Origin: Dyadobacter sp. CY347
GTDB taxonomy: Bacteria > Bacteroidota > Bacteroidia > Cytophagales > Spirosomataceae
Length of the DNA stretch: 64,000 nucleotides
NCBI RefSeq assembly: GCF_021502655.1
Contig: NZ_JAKFFT010000004.1
Location: forward strand, 248,001 to 312,000
Direction of reading: 5' to 3'
This document shows positions 26,811-34,946 of the stretch, in pieces. The translations under genes and the position numbers were made by a program. Below the pieces are notes generated by a model. It did no database searches. It was not told the DNA's origin and saw only the letters and a program-made list of their open reading frames with translations. Numbering within the stretch: the first letter of the stretch is position 1; every line of letters starts with the position of its first letter.

Positions 26811-27977
26811 ATGCTGAATAGAAGATTATTAAGAACTAAGGCGGTTCAGGCGCTTTATGCCCGTCAGCTTACAAGAGATGCCAATCGGTTACTGGCCTTA
26901 GACCACATTGAAGCGGCATTTCAACCGGATCTCAATTCAATGGAGCCTCAAAACAGGACCAAACTGGCGGAAATGAGGAAGCTTGCGGCGATGACCCTCG
27001 ACGAGTTGATCAAACATGGAAAGCCTAACGAAGATGAGGAACTTCCGGAGCAAGTAATCAGGGTGGCGCGGAGCACTTTTGAAGCATATAGCAGACAAAC
27101 AATTTCCGATGGCGAGAAAATGGTTCGCCGGGTTTTGAATGAAACGGAATCTATTTACGTGGATTTTGTCCGAGTTTTATCCATGTTGATCGAGCTTTCA
27201 CATCAGGCTAAAATCGATCGTGAAAGAAGATATGACGATCCCGAGGCGCCTTTTCCAAAGGATGCCGGATTGGATACCAACCGGGTTATCAAGGTTTTGA
27301 TCGCTGATAAAACCCTTGAAGAGGAGATTATCAGGAATGGGATCAGTTGGAGTAATGAAATGAACCTCATCCGGAAAATCTATCGCGAAGCATTGCGGAA
27401 GGATGCGGAATATGAAGCTTACTGCAAAAATGCATCACATACGCCGAAAGAAGATCAGGCCATTGTACAGCATGTTTTGAGACAAGTTATATTGAAGCAT
27501 GAGGTGCCCCTGGACTACCTGGAACAGCGCGATCTTTACTGGGTCGATCACAGCGAGTTGATCAGAAGTCTTGCTATTAAAACATTGAGGTCGGCAGATG
27601 ACAGCGAAACTTTCGAGATTTCTCCGTTGACAAAAGATTGGGAAGAAGACCGGTTTTTTGTCGAGGAACTTTGCAGGATCGTTGTTGAGGAAAGCGACCA
27701 GTATGATGTTTATTTGGATGAACACCTTAAAAACTGGGAACTCGACCGGATCGCATTGGTTGATCTGATCATCCTGAAAACAGCACTTGCTGAACTAATC
27801 CACTTCCCCGGGATTCCGGTTAAAGTAACCATCAACGAGTTTATTGAAATTGCAAAAAGGTACAGTACGCCAAAAAGCGGTAAGTTTGTAAATGGTGTCC
27901 TTGACGTGCTTTCTGTAAAACTGTCCAAAGAAGGCGTGATCAGAAAAAGCGGACGCGGACTGATAGATAACAAATAG
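26811..27977 (+). CDS. nusB: Transcription antitermination factor NusB, long form
   Basis: 388 residues from the ATG at 26811; the GTG at 26799 is less likely because the conserved start is MLNRRLLRTKAVQALYA. NusB binds boxA RNA with S10 in rRNA antitermination. The C-terminal NusB domain is clear (WELDRIALVDLIILKTALAELIHF, then VTINEFIEIAKRYSTPKSGKFVNGVLD). E. coli NusB has about 140 residues; the extra N-terminal part here, including MVRRVLNETESIYVDFVRVL, is the Bacteroidota extended form. It leads a codirectional six-gene cluster ending with coaE. Confidence 0.9.
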   Translation: MLNRRLLRTKAVQALYARQLTRDANRLLALDHIEAAFQPDLNSMEPQNRTKLAEMRKLAAMTLDELIKHGKPNEDEELPEQVIRVARSTFEAYSRQTISDGEKMVRRVLNETESIYVDFVRVLSMLIELSHQAKIDRERRYDDPEAPFPKDAGLDTNRVIKVLIADKTLEEEIIRNGISWSNEMNLIRKIYREALRKDAEYEAYCKNASHTPKEDQAIVQHVLRQVILKHEVPLDYLEQRDLYWVDHSELIRSLAIKTLRSADDSETFEISPLTKDWEEDRFFVEELCRIVVEESDQYDVYLDEHLKNWELDRIALVDLIILKTALAELIHFPGIPVKVTINEFIEIAKRYSTPKSGKFVNGVLDVLSVKLSKEGVIRKSGRGLIDNK

Positions 27978-28013
27978 GCTGAGCACTATAATTACAGCTA
28001 AAAACCAAATGTC

Positions 28014-28316
28014 ATGAGTAAAACCAGCAATAGTTTAATCGCATTTTTAACCGGTTGTGTCACAGGCGCTGCGCTCGGAATCCTTTATGCACCTGATAAA
28101 GGGGAGGTTCTGCGAACACAACTGACATATAGATTGTCTAAATACAGAGAAAAATTAAAGGACGTTATTGAAGATCTGGTTGAAAAGAAAGACCGGCCAG
28201 ATAATTTCACAAAAACGGAAGGTGAGCGTGTTGTGAATGATGCACGCGAAAAGGCAGAAAAATTACTTGAAGACGTAGATCGTCTGATGGCGCAAATCAA
28301 AGGTCAGGCCAGTTGA
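28014..28316 (+). CDS. YtxH domain protein
   Basis: 100 residues. One N-terminal membrane segment rich in Gly and Ala (IAFLTGCVTGAALGILYAPDKGEVLR) is the YtxH signature, followed by a charged coiled-coil-like tail. YtxH proteins are small membrane-associated proteins, linked to stress in Firmicutes, of unclear role here. It sits 36 bp after nusB and 10 bp before the DUF1573 gene, within an operon. Confidence 0.85.
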   Translation: MSKTSNSLIAFLTGCVTGAALGILYAPDKGEVLRTQLTYRLSKYREKLKDVIEDLVEKKDRPDNFTKTEGERVVNDAREKAEKLLEDVDRLMAQIKGQAS

Positions 28317-28326
28317 TTTATTTCCT

Positions 28327-28767
28327 ATGAAAATGCGATCGTTTGTTTTTTTATTGGGAGTTGCAATAACACTTTCCAGTTGTTCCAAAAGCGATAATAA
28401 AGAAGATTCAAAACAGGCAGACTCAAAGATGCCTGTTTTTACTTTGAGCGATAGTTCAACGTACGAATTTGGAACAATTCAGGAGGGCGCGGTTGTCGAA
28501 CATGATTTCAAATTCCGGAATGATGGTGAATACCCGCTGATCCTCAATAACATTACATCATCTTGCGGCTGCACTACGCCGGAATGGCCCAAAGACCCCA
28601 TTGGTCCGAAGCAGACTGCAAGCATTAAAGTGCGTTTTGACAGCAAAAATAAAACCGGCCCGCAGGTAAAAACCATAACGGTTTATGCCAACACCGAGCC
28701 GGCTTACACGGAGCTCAGGTTAAAAGGAATTGTCAACGCAGCGCCTAAGCCTGATACACTCAACTAG
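28327..28767 (+). CDS. DUF1573 lipoprotein
   Basis: 146 residues with a lipoprotein signal (MKMRSFVFLLGVAITLSSC; lipobox LSSC). The DUF1573 Ig-like domain is recognised by FGTIQEGAVVEHDFKFRN, the conserved SSCGCTTPEW and PKQTASIKVRF. These proteins are abundant in Bacteroidota envelopes; the CGC pair may bind a metal or form a disulfide. Function unknown. The operon position between YtxH and yajC genes is common in Cytophagales. Confidence 0.88.
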   Translation: MKMRSFVFLLGVAITLSSCSKSDNKEDSKQADSKMPVFTLSDSSTYEFGTIQEGAVVEHDFKFRNDGEYPLILNNITSSCGCTTPEWPKDPIGPKQTASIKVRFDSKNKTGPQVKTITVYANTEPAYTELRLKGIVNAAPKPDTLN

Positions 28768-28819
28768 CTTTCCCTATCACAAACCGAAAGGTTAACAACT
28801 TACTAATCCATCTATTACA

Positions 28820-29122
28820 ATGAAGTTTTCCATTTTAGCACAAGCAGCATCCGGCGGTTCAGAAGCCATGATTTACCAGGTTATTATGTGGGTTGGTATC
28901 ATTGGTGTATTTTATTTTTTCATGATCCGTCCGCAGCAAAAGAAACAAAAAGAGCAAAAAGAGCTTCTTGGCAATCTTAAAAAGGGAGACCAGGTCGTTA
29001 CAATAGGAGGAATCCATGCGCGGGTTTACACCGTTGAGGACGCCATTGTCACGCTTGAATTGGATAAAGGAGTTAAGCTTACAGTGGATAAGTCGGCGGT
29101 TGCGCGTACTATTGCAGGGTAA
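28820..29122 (+). CDS. yajC: Preprotein translocase subunit YajC
   Basis: 100 residues. A single membrane helix (about 18-38, IYQVIMWVGIIGVFYFFMI) is followed by the hallmark RPQQKKQKEQ and a small soluble domain (LKKGDQVVTIGGIHARV). YajC associates with SecDF in the inner membrane. It lies 52 bp after the DUF1573 gene and 9 bp before the YbbR-like gene. Confidence 0.95.
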   Translation: MKFSILAQAASGGSEAMIYQVIMWVGIIGVFYFFMIRPQQKKQKEQKELLGNLKKGDQVVTIGGIHARVYTVEDAIVTLELDKGVKLTVDKSAVARTIAG

Positions 29123-29131
29123 AGTCATGTT

Positions 29132-29824
29132 ATGAGTAACGCACCATCAGGCCAGAATAAAGTCAAGACGTTTTTTGTGTGCATTCTGGCAGCCTCGTTT
29201 TTTTGGTTAATGAATGTACTGAACAAGGATAATTATTCGATTAAGCTCAATTATCCGCTTGACATCGAATACGATTATTCGGCTTTTGTTCCTATGCAGC
29301 CATTACCGAAACGGATTTCCGTGAATGTCTCAGGCGATGGCTGGACATTGCTGCAAAAATCGTGGCTGAATTTCAATGCTAACCCGGTGGTTTACAAGGT
29401 CAACAACCCAAATGAGGCGAGTTTTATCAATTCAACCACATTAACGGACCAGATCACAGAACTCTTCCCGAACCTGCATGTGAATTATGTTATTGCAGAC
29501 ACATTCGAGCTTAATTTTGAGCGAAAGATCCGAAAAATTATCCCTATCCGGGTGGACAGCGCGGCGATTAACATTCGCGATGGGTATGTGATTTCAAGCA
29601 TTATCAATGTTTCGCCGTCCCTTATTTCTGTGGATGGGCCAGTTTCCTTAATTAAAACTTACCCGGATACAATCCGGATCGGTGTTCCCACGCCAAAGAT
29701 CCAAAACAATTTTGACGAAAGCCTGCCGATTCCGCTTCCGGTTTCGCCTTTGGTGGAAGTGAGCCACAGGGATGTTTACATTAGTTTTGAAGTGGCACAG
29801 TATCTTAATGTAATTACGCCCTAA
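29132..29824 (+). CDS. YbbR-like domain protein (CdaR-related)
   Basis: 230 residues: an N-terminal membrane anchor (about 11-29, FFVCILAASFFWLMNVLN) and extracytoplasmic YbbR-type beta domains (YPLDIEYDYSAFVPMQPLPKRISV; IPIRVDSAAINIRDGYVISSI; PSLISVDGPVSLI). In Firmicutes CdaR regulates the c-di-AMP synthase CdaA; here no cdaA is adjacent, so the role is uncertain. Its position between yajC and coaE is a conserved Bacteroidota arrangement. Confidence 0.8.
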   Translation: MSNAPSGQNKVKTFFVCILAASFFWLMNVLNKDNYSIKLNYPLDIEYDYSAFVPMQPLPKRISVNVSGDGWTLLQKSWLNFNANPVVYKVNNPNEASFINSTTLTDQITELFPNLHVNYVIADTFELNFERKIRKIIPIRVDSAAINIRDGYVISSIINVSPSLISVDGPVSLIKTYPDTIRIGVPTPKIQNNFDESLPIPLPVSPLVEVSHRDVYISFEVAQYLNVITP

Positions 29825-29851
29825 ATCCATCCTTCACGTCATTCTTCCGTC

Positions 29852-30460
29852 ATGTCACTTCCCCTTCAAGTTGGAATTACCGGCGGAATCGGTTCCGGGA
29901 AAAGCGTTGTTTGTAAATTATTTTCCTGCCTCGGAATTCCCGTTTATAATGCCGACAGTCGCGCCAAATGGCTGACCAATCACGATCCGCAAATCATTGA
30001 AAGTGTTGTTGCTCTTTTGGGAGATGAGTCTTATACGAAAGAAGGACATTATAACACAGCTTACGTCAGCTCGCTGGTTTTCAACAATGATGATTTACTT
30101 AAAAAGCTGAATGCGATCATTCATCCCGTCGTCATGCTGGACACTGCCGACTGGGTCGAAAGCCATGCAGCGGCCCCGTATGTTGTGAAGGAAGCGGCCA
30201 TAATGAACAAAGCCGGGGATCGGAATTCGCTGGATTATGTTGTGGTTGTCGAAGCGCCGCTTGAATTACGCATTACCCGGATTTTGCAGAGGGATAAGCG
30301 GAGCGAAGAGCAGATCAGGGCTATTGTGAAAAGGCAGGTTTCAGACGATGAACGGAAAAAGGTCGGCGATTTTTTTATTAATAATGATGAAAAATCAGCC
30401 TTAATCCCACAGGTTATGCAACTTCATCAAATTTTCTTGATGCACAATAAACAAAACTAA
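29852..30460 (+). CDS. coaE: Dephospho-CoA kinase
   Basis: 202 residues. It catalyses the last step of CoA synthesis. P-loop GITGGIGSGKS at about 8-18, the CoA-binding Asp region YNADSRAKW, the lid/HPV motif AIIHPVVM and the C-terminal NNDEKSALIPQV are all typical. It ends the nusB cluster, and its stop codon overlaps the stop of the convergent dnaX gene (CTAA), leaving no room for a terminator between them. Confidence 0.95.
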   Translation: MSLPLQVGITGGIGSGKSVVCKLFSCLGIPVYNADSRAKWLTNHDPQIIESVVALLGDESYTKEGHYNTAYVSSLVFNNDDLLKKLNAIIHPVVMLDTADWVESHAAAPYVVKEAAIMNKAGDRNSLDYVVVVEAPLELRITRILQRDKRSEEQIRAIVKRQVSDDERKKVGDFFINNDEKSALIPQVMQLHQIFLMHNKQN

Positions 30461-32250
30461 AAGTCTACATCCAATCCCAAAGCCTGTTTCAATTCCAGTA
30501 AATATGGGTTTTTCTCCGCCATATAATTGAATTTCTCTACCGGTGTGTAAGGAAGACGGTTTACTTCCTGAGGTGCCACACGCGGGTTAATTTCCAGTCT
30601 GGGTGCATCAATGCGGCTTTTGAGATAGGTCAGCAATTCATAACGCACATTGGCCATTGCTTCCAACTGGTGTGTGTTGTCCAAGGCAATCTCAATGCTC
30701 GTGCCTTCCAGCTTAAACTCTTTATTTAAACTGATTTCCTCAGTAGTCGAATTGCCTGCAATCCTTCTTTTTTCTGCAAACTCGTACCAATGCGTTTGCA
30801 ATGTTTCGAATGTTAGTGCTTCTTTTCTGGCATTGTTAGGAGCTGGTGCCGTGATATCTTCACTTTGTCCTTTCGTTGCTTCCTTTACGGCGAGGTCCGC
30901 ATTAGGCGCAGTTGGGGCTAGTGCAATGGTGTTTTTTAACCTGGACGAAGCTTGTGCAGGTTGGGCGGGACGTGCTGGAATATCCGTATAATTTCCGTTG
31001 GGAGCAAATCCATTCGTAGGGATTCCGTTACTTGGGATTCCGTTGGTTTGCGGCTCCACGGGCGTCGCCGCAGCTGGATTTAATGGTTTTAGCTCAGGCT
31101 CAACTTTTTTTTTTGCCGTTTCATCAACGGCGGCAACAGAAGAAAGTTGAAGAACATGGGGCAGATTGGCGAGCTTCATCAAACAAAGCTCCACATGCAA
31201 CCGCTGGTTCTTTGCCGATTTGTAATTGATATCACATTGGCTGGCAATGCTCAGCGCCGACAACAAAAAGCTCATATCAGCCAGTGCAGATTGCTGCTGA
31301 TATTTCCGCTCCGCTGATTCCGAAACCTGCAAAAGCGTGACGGTTTGTGGGTCTTTGCAAACCAAAAGATTGCGGAAATGTTCCAAAAGGCCAACCACGA
31401 ACAAATGACCGTCAAAGCCTTTTCTCAGAATCTCATCAAACAAAACAAGTGAGCGCGCAATGCTGCCGGAAGTGAGCGCATCTGTGATTTTGAAATAATA
31501 ATCATAATCCAGAATGTGCAGATTTTCCAGCACAGCCTCGTAAGTCAGCTTGTTGTCCGTCGAAAAAGTAACATTCAGGTCAAACATGGAAAGCGCATCA
31601 CGAAGACCGCCATCCGCCTTTTGACCGATCAGTTCCAATGCTTCTTTTTCTGTTTCAATGCCTTCTTTCTGGGCGATATCAGCCAGGTGATAGGCGATAT
31701 CTTTCGGCTGAATGCGGTTGAAATCAAAGATCTGGCAACGCGAAAGAATGGTCGGCAGAATTTTGTGCTTTTCCGTCGTGGCTAAGATAAAAATGGCATA
31801 ACCCGGCGGCTCTTCCAATGTTTTCAAAAACGCATTGAAAGCCGCCTGCGACAGCATATGAACCTCATCAATGATGTAGATCTTATATTTCCCCGTCTGA
31901 GGCGGATAGCGAACCTGATCGATCAGGTTGCGGATGTCTTCAACAGAGTTATTGGAAGCAGCATCCAGCTCGTGAATGTTGAATGATGCGTTGTTTTGAA
32001 AGCTTACACAGGATTCGCATTCTCCGCAGGCTTCCACATCGTCGCCAAGGTTCTGGCAGTTTATTGTTTTGGCCAAAATCCTTGCGCAAGTTGTTTTTCC
32101 AACCCCTCTTGGCCCACAAAAAAGGAAGGCCTGCGCCAGGTGATTGGTGCGGATTGCGTTTTTTAAAGTTGTAGTGATGTGTGACTGGCCAACCACCGAA
32201 TCGAAAGTGACCGGACGATACTTTCTGGCCGAGACAACGAAATTATCCAT
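30457..32250 (-). CDS. dnaX: DNA polymerase III subunit gamma/tau
   Basis: 597 residues from ATG 32250 (MDNFVVSARKYRP, the conserved family start); an upstream ATG at 32283 gives an atypical 11-residue extension. It is the clamp-loader ATPase: Walker A CGPRGVGKTT, zinc-binding Cys set (CQNLGDDVEACGECESC), Walker B IIDEVHMLS and the LEEPP motif. Domain III and a Pro/Asn/Ala-rich linker (about 375-475) with the repetitive NGIPSNGIPTNGFAPNG follow, then a tau-like C-terminal domain. It overlaps coaE by 4 bp at the 3' end. Confidence 0.95.
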   Translation of the reverse strand: MDNFVVSARKYRPVTFDSVVGQSHITTTLKNAIRTNHLAQAFLFCGPRGVGKTTCARILAKTINCQNLGDDVEACGECESCVSFQNNASFNIHELDAASNNSVEDIRNLIDQVRYPPQTGKYKIYIIDEVHMLSQAAFNAFLKTLEEPPGYAIFILATTEKHKILPTILSRCQIFDFNRIQPKDIAYHLADIAQKEGIETEKEALELIGQKADGGLRDALSMFDLNVTFSTDNKLTYEAVLENLHILDYDYYFKITDALTSGSIARSLVLFDEILRKGFDGHLFVVGLLEHFRNLLVCKDPQTVTLLQVSESAERKYQQQSALADMSFLLSALSIASQCDINYKSAKNQRLHVELCLMKLANLPHVLQLSSVAAVDETAKKKVEPELKPLNPAAATPVEPQTNGIPSNGIPTNGFAPNGNYTDIPARPAQPAQASSRLKNTIALAPTAPNADLAVKEATKGQSEDITAPAPNNARKEALTFETLQTHWYEFAEKRRIAGNSTTEEISLNKEFKLEGTSIEIALDNTHQLEAMANVRYELLTYLKSRIDAPRLEINPRVAPQEVNRLPYTPVEKFNYMAEKNPYLLELKQALGLDVDF

Positions 32251-32285
32251 AGCGCAAGATACTTCCATGCGCTCGAATTTCAAAG

Positions 32286-33116
32286 CTACTTTTTCTCAAC
32301 AAGCGGGTAAACGCGGACATAATCGACCTCCATTTTTTGCGGGAAAATGCTGTCATCCACGCCTTTCTGTCCGCCCCAGTTGCCTCCGACTGCAACATTT
32401 AAAATTAAATGAAAAGGTTTATCAAAAGGCCATTGGGCCCAGTCGTAGCCTTGTTCCTTGGTAAAAGTAAAGTAGTCTTTCCCATCCAAAAGGATCTTCA
32501 CGCTTTCAGGAGTCCATTCGCAGGCGTAAATGTGGAATTCGTCCGAGACGGTTTCAATCACCACGTTATTGCCCTTATTTGTGCCGATGGAATGGTTAAA
32601 TGCCTTGGTATGCACATTACCATGAATTTTATTCTGGTCAAAACCGACGTGTTCCATGATATCGATCTCACCATTATCCGGCCAGCCTTTATTTCCATAG
32701 CCATTTCCGCTCGCCAGCATCCAGATCGCCGGCCAAGTGCCGCGTCCTTTCGGAAGTTTCGCACGTATTTCGAATTTGCCATACGTAAAATCTCCCTTAC
32801 CCTTGGAAACCAGCCTCGCCGAGCTGTAATCAGCTTTCCCAGACTTTTCCTTGATCGCCTCAATGATCAGATGCCCGTTCTCGACCTTGGCATTTTCTAG
32901 CTTATCCGTGTAATTTTCCAACTCGTTATTCCCCCAGCCATGATCACCCAAATCATAACTCCATTTTTTAGGATCAGGCTTACCGGAATAATCGAATTCA
33001 TCCTGCCAGGAAGGGGTGGAGGCGAATTGGTACGAACTATTAATTACCGTTGAATCACGCGGATATTCGCACCCTAGAAATAAATTTGACAGGATTATAA
33101 GTTGAAACAAGCTCAT
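32286..33116 (-). CDS. GH16 family glycoside hydrolase (beta-glucanase-like), lipoprotein
   Basis: 276 residues from ATG 33116, which gives a proper lipoprotein signal (MSLFQLIILSNLFLGC, lipobox FLGC). The GH16 active site GEIDIMEHVG supplies nucleophile E150, D152 and acid/base E155. The start WQDEFDYSGKPDPKKW and the motifs WPAIWML and HIYACEWTPE are typical of laminarinase/beta-1,3-glucanase members. It probably sits on the outer membrane and cuts beta-glucans such as laminarin. The gene lies immediately after the small ORF at 33121-33273. Confidence 0.9.
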   Translation of the reverse strand: MSLFQLIILSNLFLGCEYPRDSTVINSSYQFASTPSWQDEFDYSGKPDPKKWSYDLGDHGWGNNELENYTDKLENAKVENGHLIIEAIKEKSGKADYSSARLVSKGKGDFTYGKFEIRAKLPKGRGTWPAIWMLASGNGYGNKGWPDNGEIDIMEHVGFDQNKIHGNVHTKAFNHSIGTNKGNNVVIETVSDEFHIYACEWTPESVKILLDGKDYFTFTKEQGYDWAQWPFDKPFHLILNVAVGGNWGGQKGVDDSIFPQKMEVDYVRVYPLVEKK

Positions 33117-33120
33117 ACAT

Positions 33121-33273
33121 TCACGATTTTTCAGTATTAGCCTTCTGTTTCCTTCTATCAAATAGTGGCGATAAATCAGTTGTTCGTAGCATTTCATTTA
33201 CTTCCGCAAGCTTCCGTTGAACAATTGGATGTTCATGAAGATTTGTAATTACCTGTTTGTTTTTCTCTTTCAT
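33121..33273 (-). CDS. Unrecognised 50-residue ORF overlapping the DUF6934 gene
   Basis: A 50-codon reading frame, ATG 33273 to TGA 33121, overlapping the last 41 bp of the DUF6934 gene in another frame. The product is polar and helical (HPIVQRKLAEVNEMLR) with a basic tail (FDRRKQKANTEKS) and no membrane segment. Its composition is protein-like, and it fills the gap up to the GH16 gene exactly (4 bp left). Overlap with an upstream gene in the same direction suggests translational coupling, as in two-gene toxin-antitoxin-like units. Function unknown. Confidence 0.6.
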   Translation of the reverse strand: MKEKNKQVITNLHEHPIVQRKLAEVNEMLRTTDLSPLFDRRKQKANTEKS

Positions 33274-33706
33274 AATTTCCTATCAAATAATATCTATAGT
33301 TTGTGTTTAATCGAAATTCTTCGAAAATGCCATCGGAAATTCCCAAAACTCTGAAAGTCTTTGAAATTCCTGCCAACTCTCTTGAAAGCACCATCCGGTA
33401 GAGTCTGTGCCTGCGGGGATCGCTACCCGAAAATACAACATAATGAGAAGGTTTCGCTTCGAGAAAGTGTATTATTATTCTAAATACGGTAGCCAATACG
33501 ATTTTAAAATCTTTATTTTTTGTCTCCACGATGTCGCAGAGGCTTCCGTCTTTCAAAAGATCTAATAAAGCTAGGTTATAGACTTGAACGTTGTCTGTTG
33601 CGGTTAACAAAACGACTTTCGTGACCTCTTTCTCAGGGCTTCTGCTGATGAATTCGTAACGAACTTCGCGGTCTTGTAGGGTAAATGGATAGAAGGCCTC
33701 TTGCAT
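33233..33706 (-). CDS. DUF6934 family protein
   Basis: 157 residues, soluble. The family pattern is visible: N-terminal YPFTLQDREVRYEFIS, KVVLLTATDNVQVYNLALLDL, VVFSGSDPRRHRLYRMVLSR, and a C-terminal NTNYRYYLIGNYER. Members are small Bacteroidota proteins of unknown function, often near accessory genes. Here it overlaps a small downstream ORF by 41 bp. The family assignment comes from memory of the motif pattern. Confidence 0.7.
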   Translation of the reverse strand: MQEAFYPFTLQDREVRYEFISRSPEKEVTKVVLLTATDNVQVYNLALLDLLKDGSLCDIVETKNKDFKIVLATVFRIIIHFLEAKPSHYVVFSGSDPRRHRLYRMVLSRELAGISKTFRVLGISDGIFEEFRLNTNYRYYLIGNYEREKQTGNYKSS

Positions 33707-33711
33707 TCAAT

Positions 33712-33740
33712 AAAATGTATAGTGTGTAATATTTGCCAAA
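33712..33740 (-). promoter_or_regulatory. Putative promoter of the DUF6934 pair
   Basis: On the minus strand TTTG (33740-33737), a 17-bp spacer and TACATTTT (33719-33712), one mismatch from TAnnTTTG. It lies only 5 bp before the ATG, so the transcript would be nearly leaderless. Confidence 0.35.
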
Positions 33741-33833
33741 CATAATCCTTTTCTCCAATTTATGAAAGCACATTTAATTGCCCGAAACTGAGCAAATACT
33801 TGTAATTTTACGGTTGATACATTTAATTGATGA

Positions 33834-34838
33834 ATGAAGGAAATTAAGCTTACTACGGAGGTTGGAATCGCCCCATCGGATTGGAAAATAGGCCATCATT
33901 CCAGGATTGCGACAATTGGTTCTTGTTTTGCAGATGTGCTTGGAAATCAGCTTGATGGTTATAAGTTTTCTGTTCTAAATAATGATTTTGGCACTGCATT
34001 TAATCCGCTGGCTATTGCCAAAATCCTGGATAGCACGCTGGAAAATAAGCAGCCTAATCCAGCATTGTTTTTAGAGAATTCTGATAAGATCTGGCTTCAT
34101 CATGATTTCCATTCATCGCTTTATGGACATGATAAGGAGGGTTTGCAAGCGCAGCTGACAGATAAATTGATGATTGCAAAAGCGTTTCTGCAAAGTGCAG
34201 ATGTTTTGGTAATTACCTTCGGCACCGCATTTGCGTACCGGCATAAGCAGACAAACCTTATCGTTGGCAATTGCCATAAGCTCCCAGCCGACCGCTTCCT
34301 GAAAGAACTGCTTCATCCCGACCAGATTATGATCGCATATGATCATTTGGTTCAGAAGTTGCAATCGTTCCAAAGGAATTTAAAAATCATATTGACGGTA
34401 AGCCCGGTTCGGCATACACGCGACACATTACCGCTGAACCAGGTCAGCAAGTCTACATTACGGCTGGTTTGTCACCGGCTATCCGAAAAATACAAGCATG
34501 TCGAGTATTTCCCTTCGTATGAGATCATTGTGGACGAGCTGCGTGATTATCGGTTTTATGAAGAAGATATGATTCATCCAAGCAAGGTTGCCGAAGAATA
34601 CATTTTCAACGAATTTGCCAAAACTTACATTGATAGCAGAGCCCAGAATTTCATGAAAGAATGGGATGCCATTCGTCAAATGGTGCTGCACAGGCCTTTG
34701 CATGGTGTTACCGAAAGTCACCGGAAACTGCTGAAAAATGTGCTGGCGAAATTAAGGGCGCTTTCCCCACAAGTCGATGTTGCCAGAGAAATTGCCGAAA
34801 CGGAAGACAAAATCCATGAATTTTCACATTTGAGATAA
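33834..34838 (+). CDS. GSCFA domain protein
   Basis: 334 residues. The signature GSCFAD at 31-36 (preceded by SRIATI) defines the family; the Ser in GSCFA and the late DMIHPS motif (about 257-262) resemble the GDS and Dxx H blocks of SGNH/GDSL esterases, so an acyl-ester hydrolase fold is likely. The substrate is unknown; no signal peptide. A possible promoter is TTG (33778) with 22-bp spacing to TAATTTTA (33803). Confidence 0.88.
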   Translation: MKEIKLTTEVGIAPSDWKIGHHSRIATIGSCFADVLGNQLDGYKFSVLNNDFGTAFNPLAIAKILDSTLENKQPNPALFLENSDKIWLHHDFHSSLYGHDKEGLQAQLTDKLMIAKAFLQSADVLVITFGTAFAYRHKQTNLIVGNCHKLPADRFLKELLHPDQIMIAYDHLVQKLQSFQRNLKIILTVSPVRHTRDTLPLNQVSKSTLRLVCHRLSEKYKHVEYFPSYEIIVDELRDYRFYEEDMIHPSKVAEEYIFNEFAKTYIDSRAQNFMKEWDAIRQMVLHRPLHGVTESHRKLLKNVLAKLRALSPQVDVAREIAETEDKIHEFSHLR

Positions 34839-34946
34839 ACTCATTGGGAATAATTCGTGTTGCATGATATTAGAGTGAAGAGTTAGATATTTTCAAGTTT
34901 CCGGGGCTTCGCAACGTGTAACAATCGCGAGGTCTTAACCAGTATA

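Noticed and set aside
32251..32283. Longer DnaX start at 32283
   Set aside because: Family members start MxNFVVSARKYRP, matching ATG 32250.
33117..33197. N-terminal extension of the GH16 protein from ATG 33197
   Set aside because: It would place a charged 27-residue stretch before a good lipoprotein signal; ATG 33116 gives the signal and lipobox directly.
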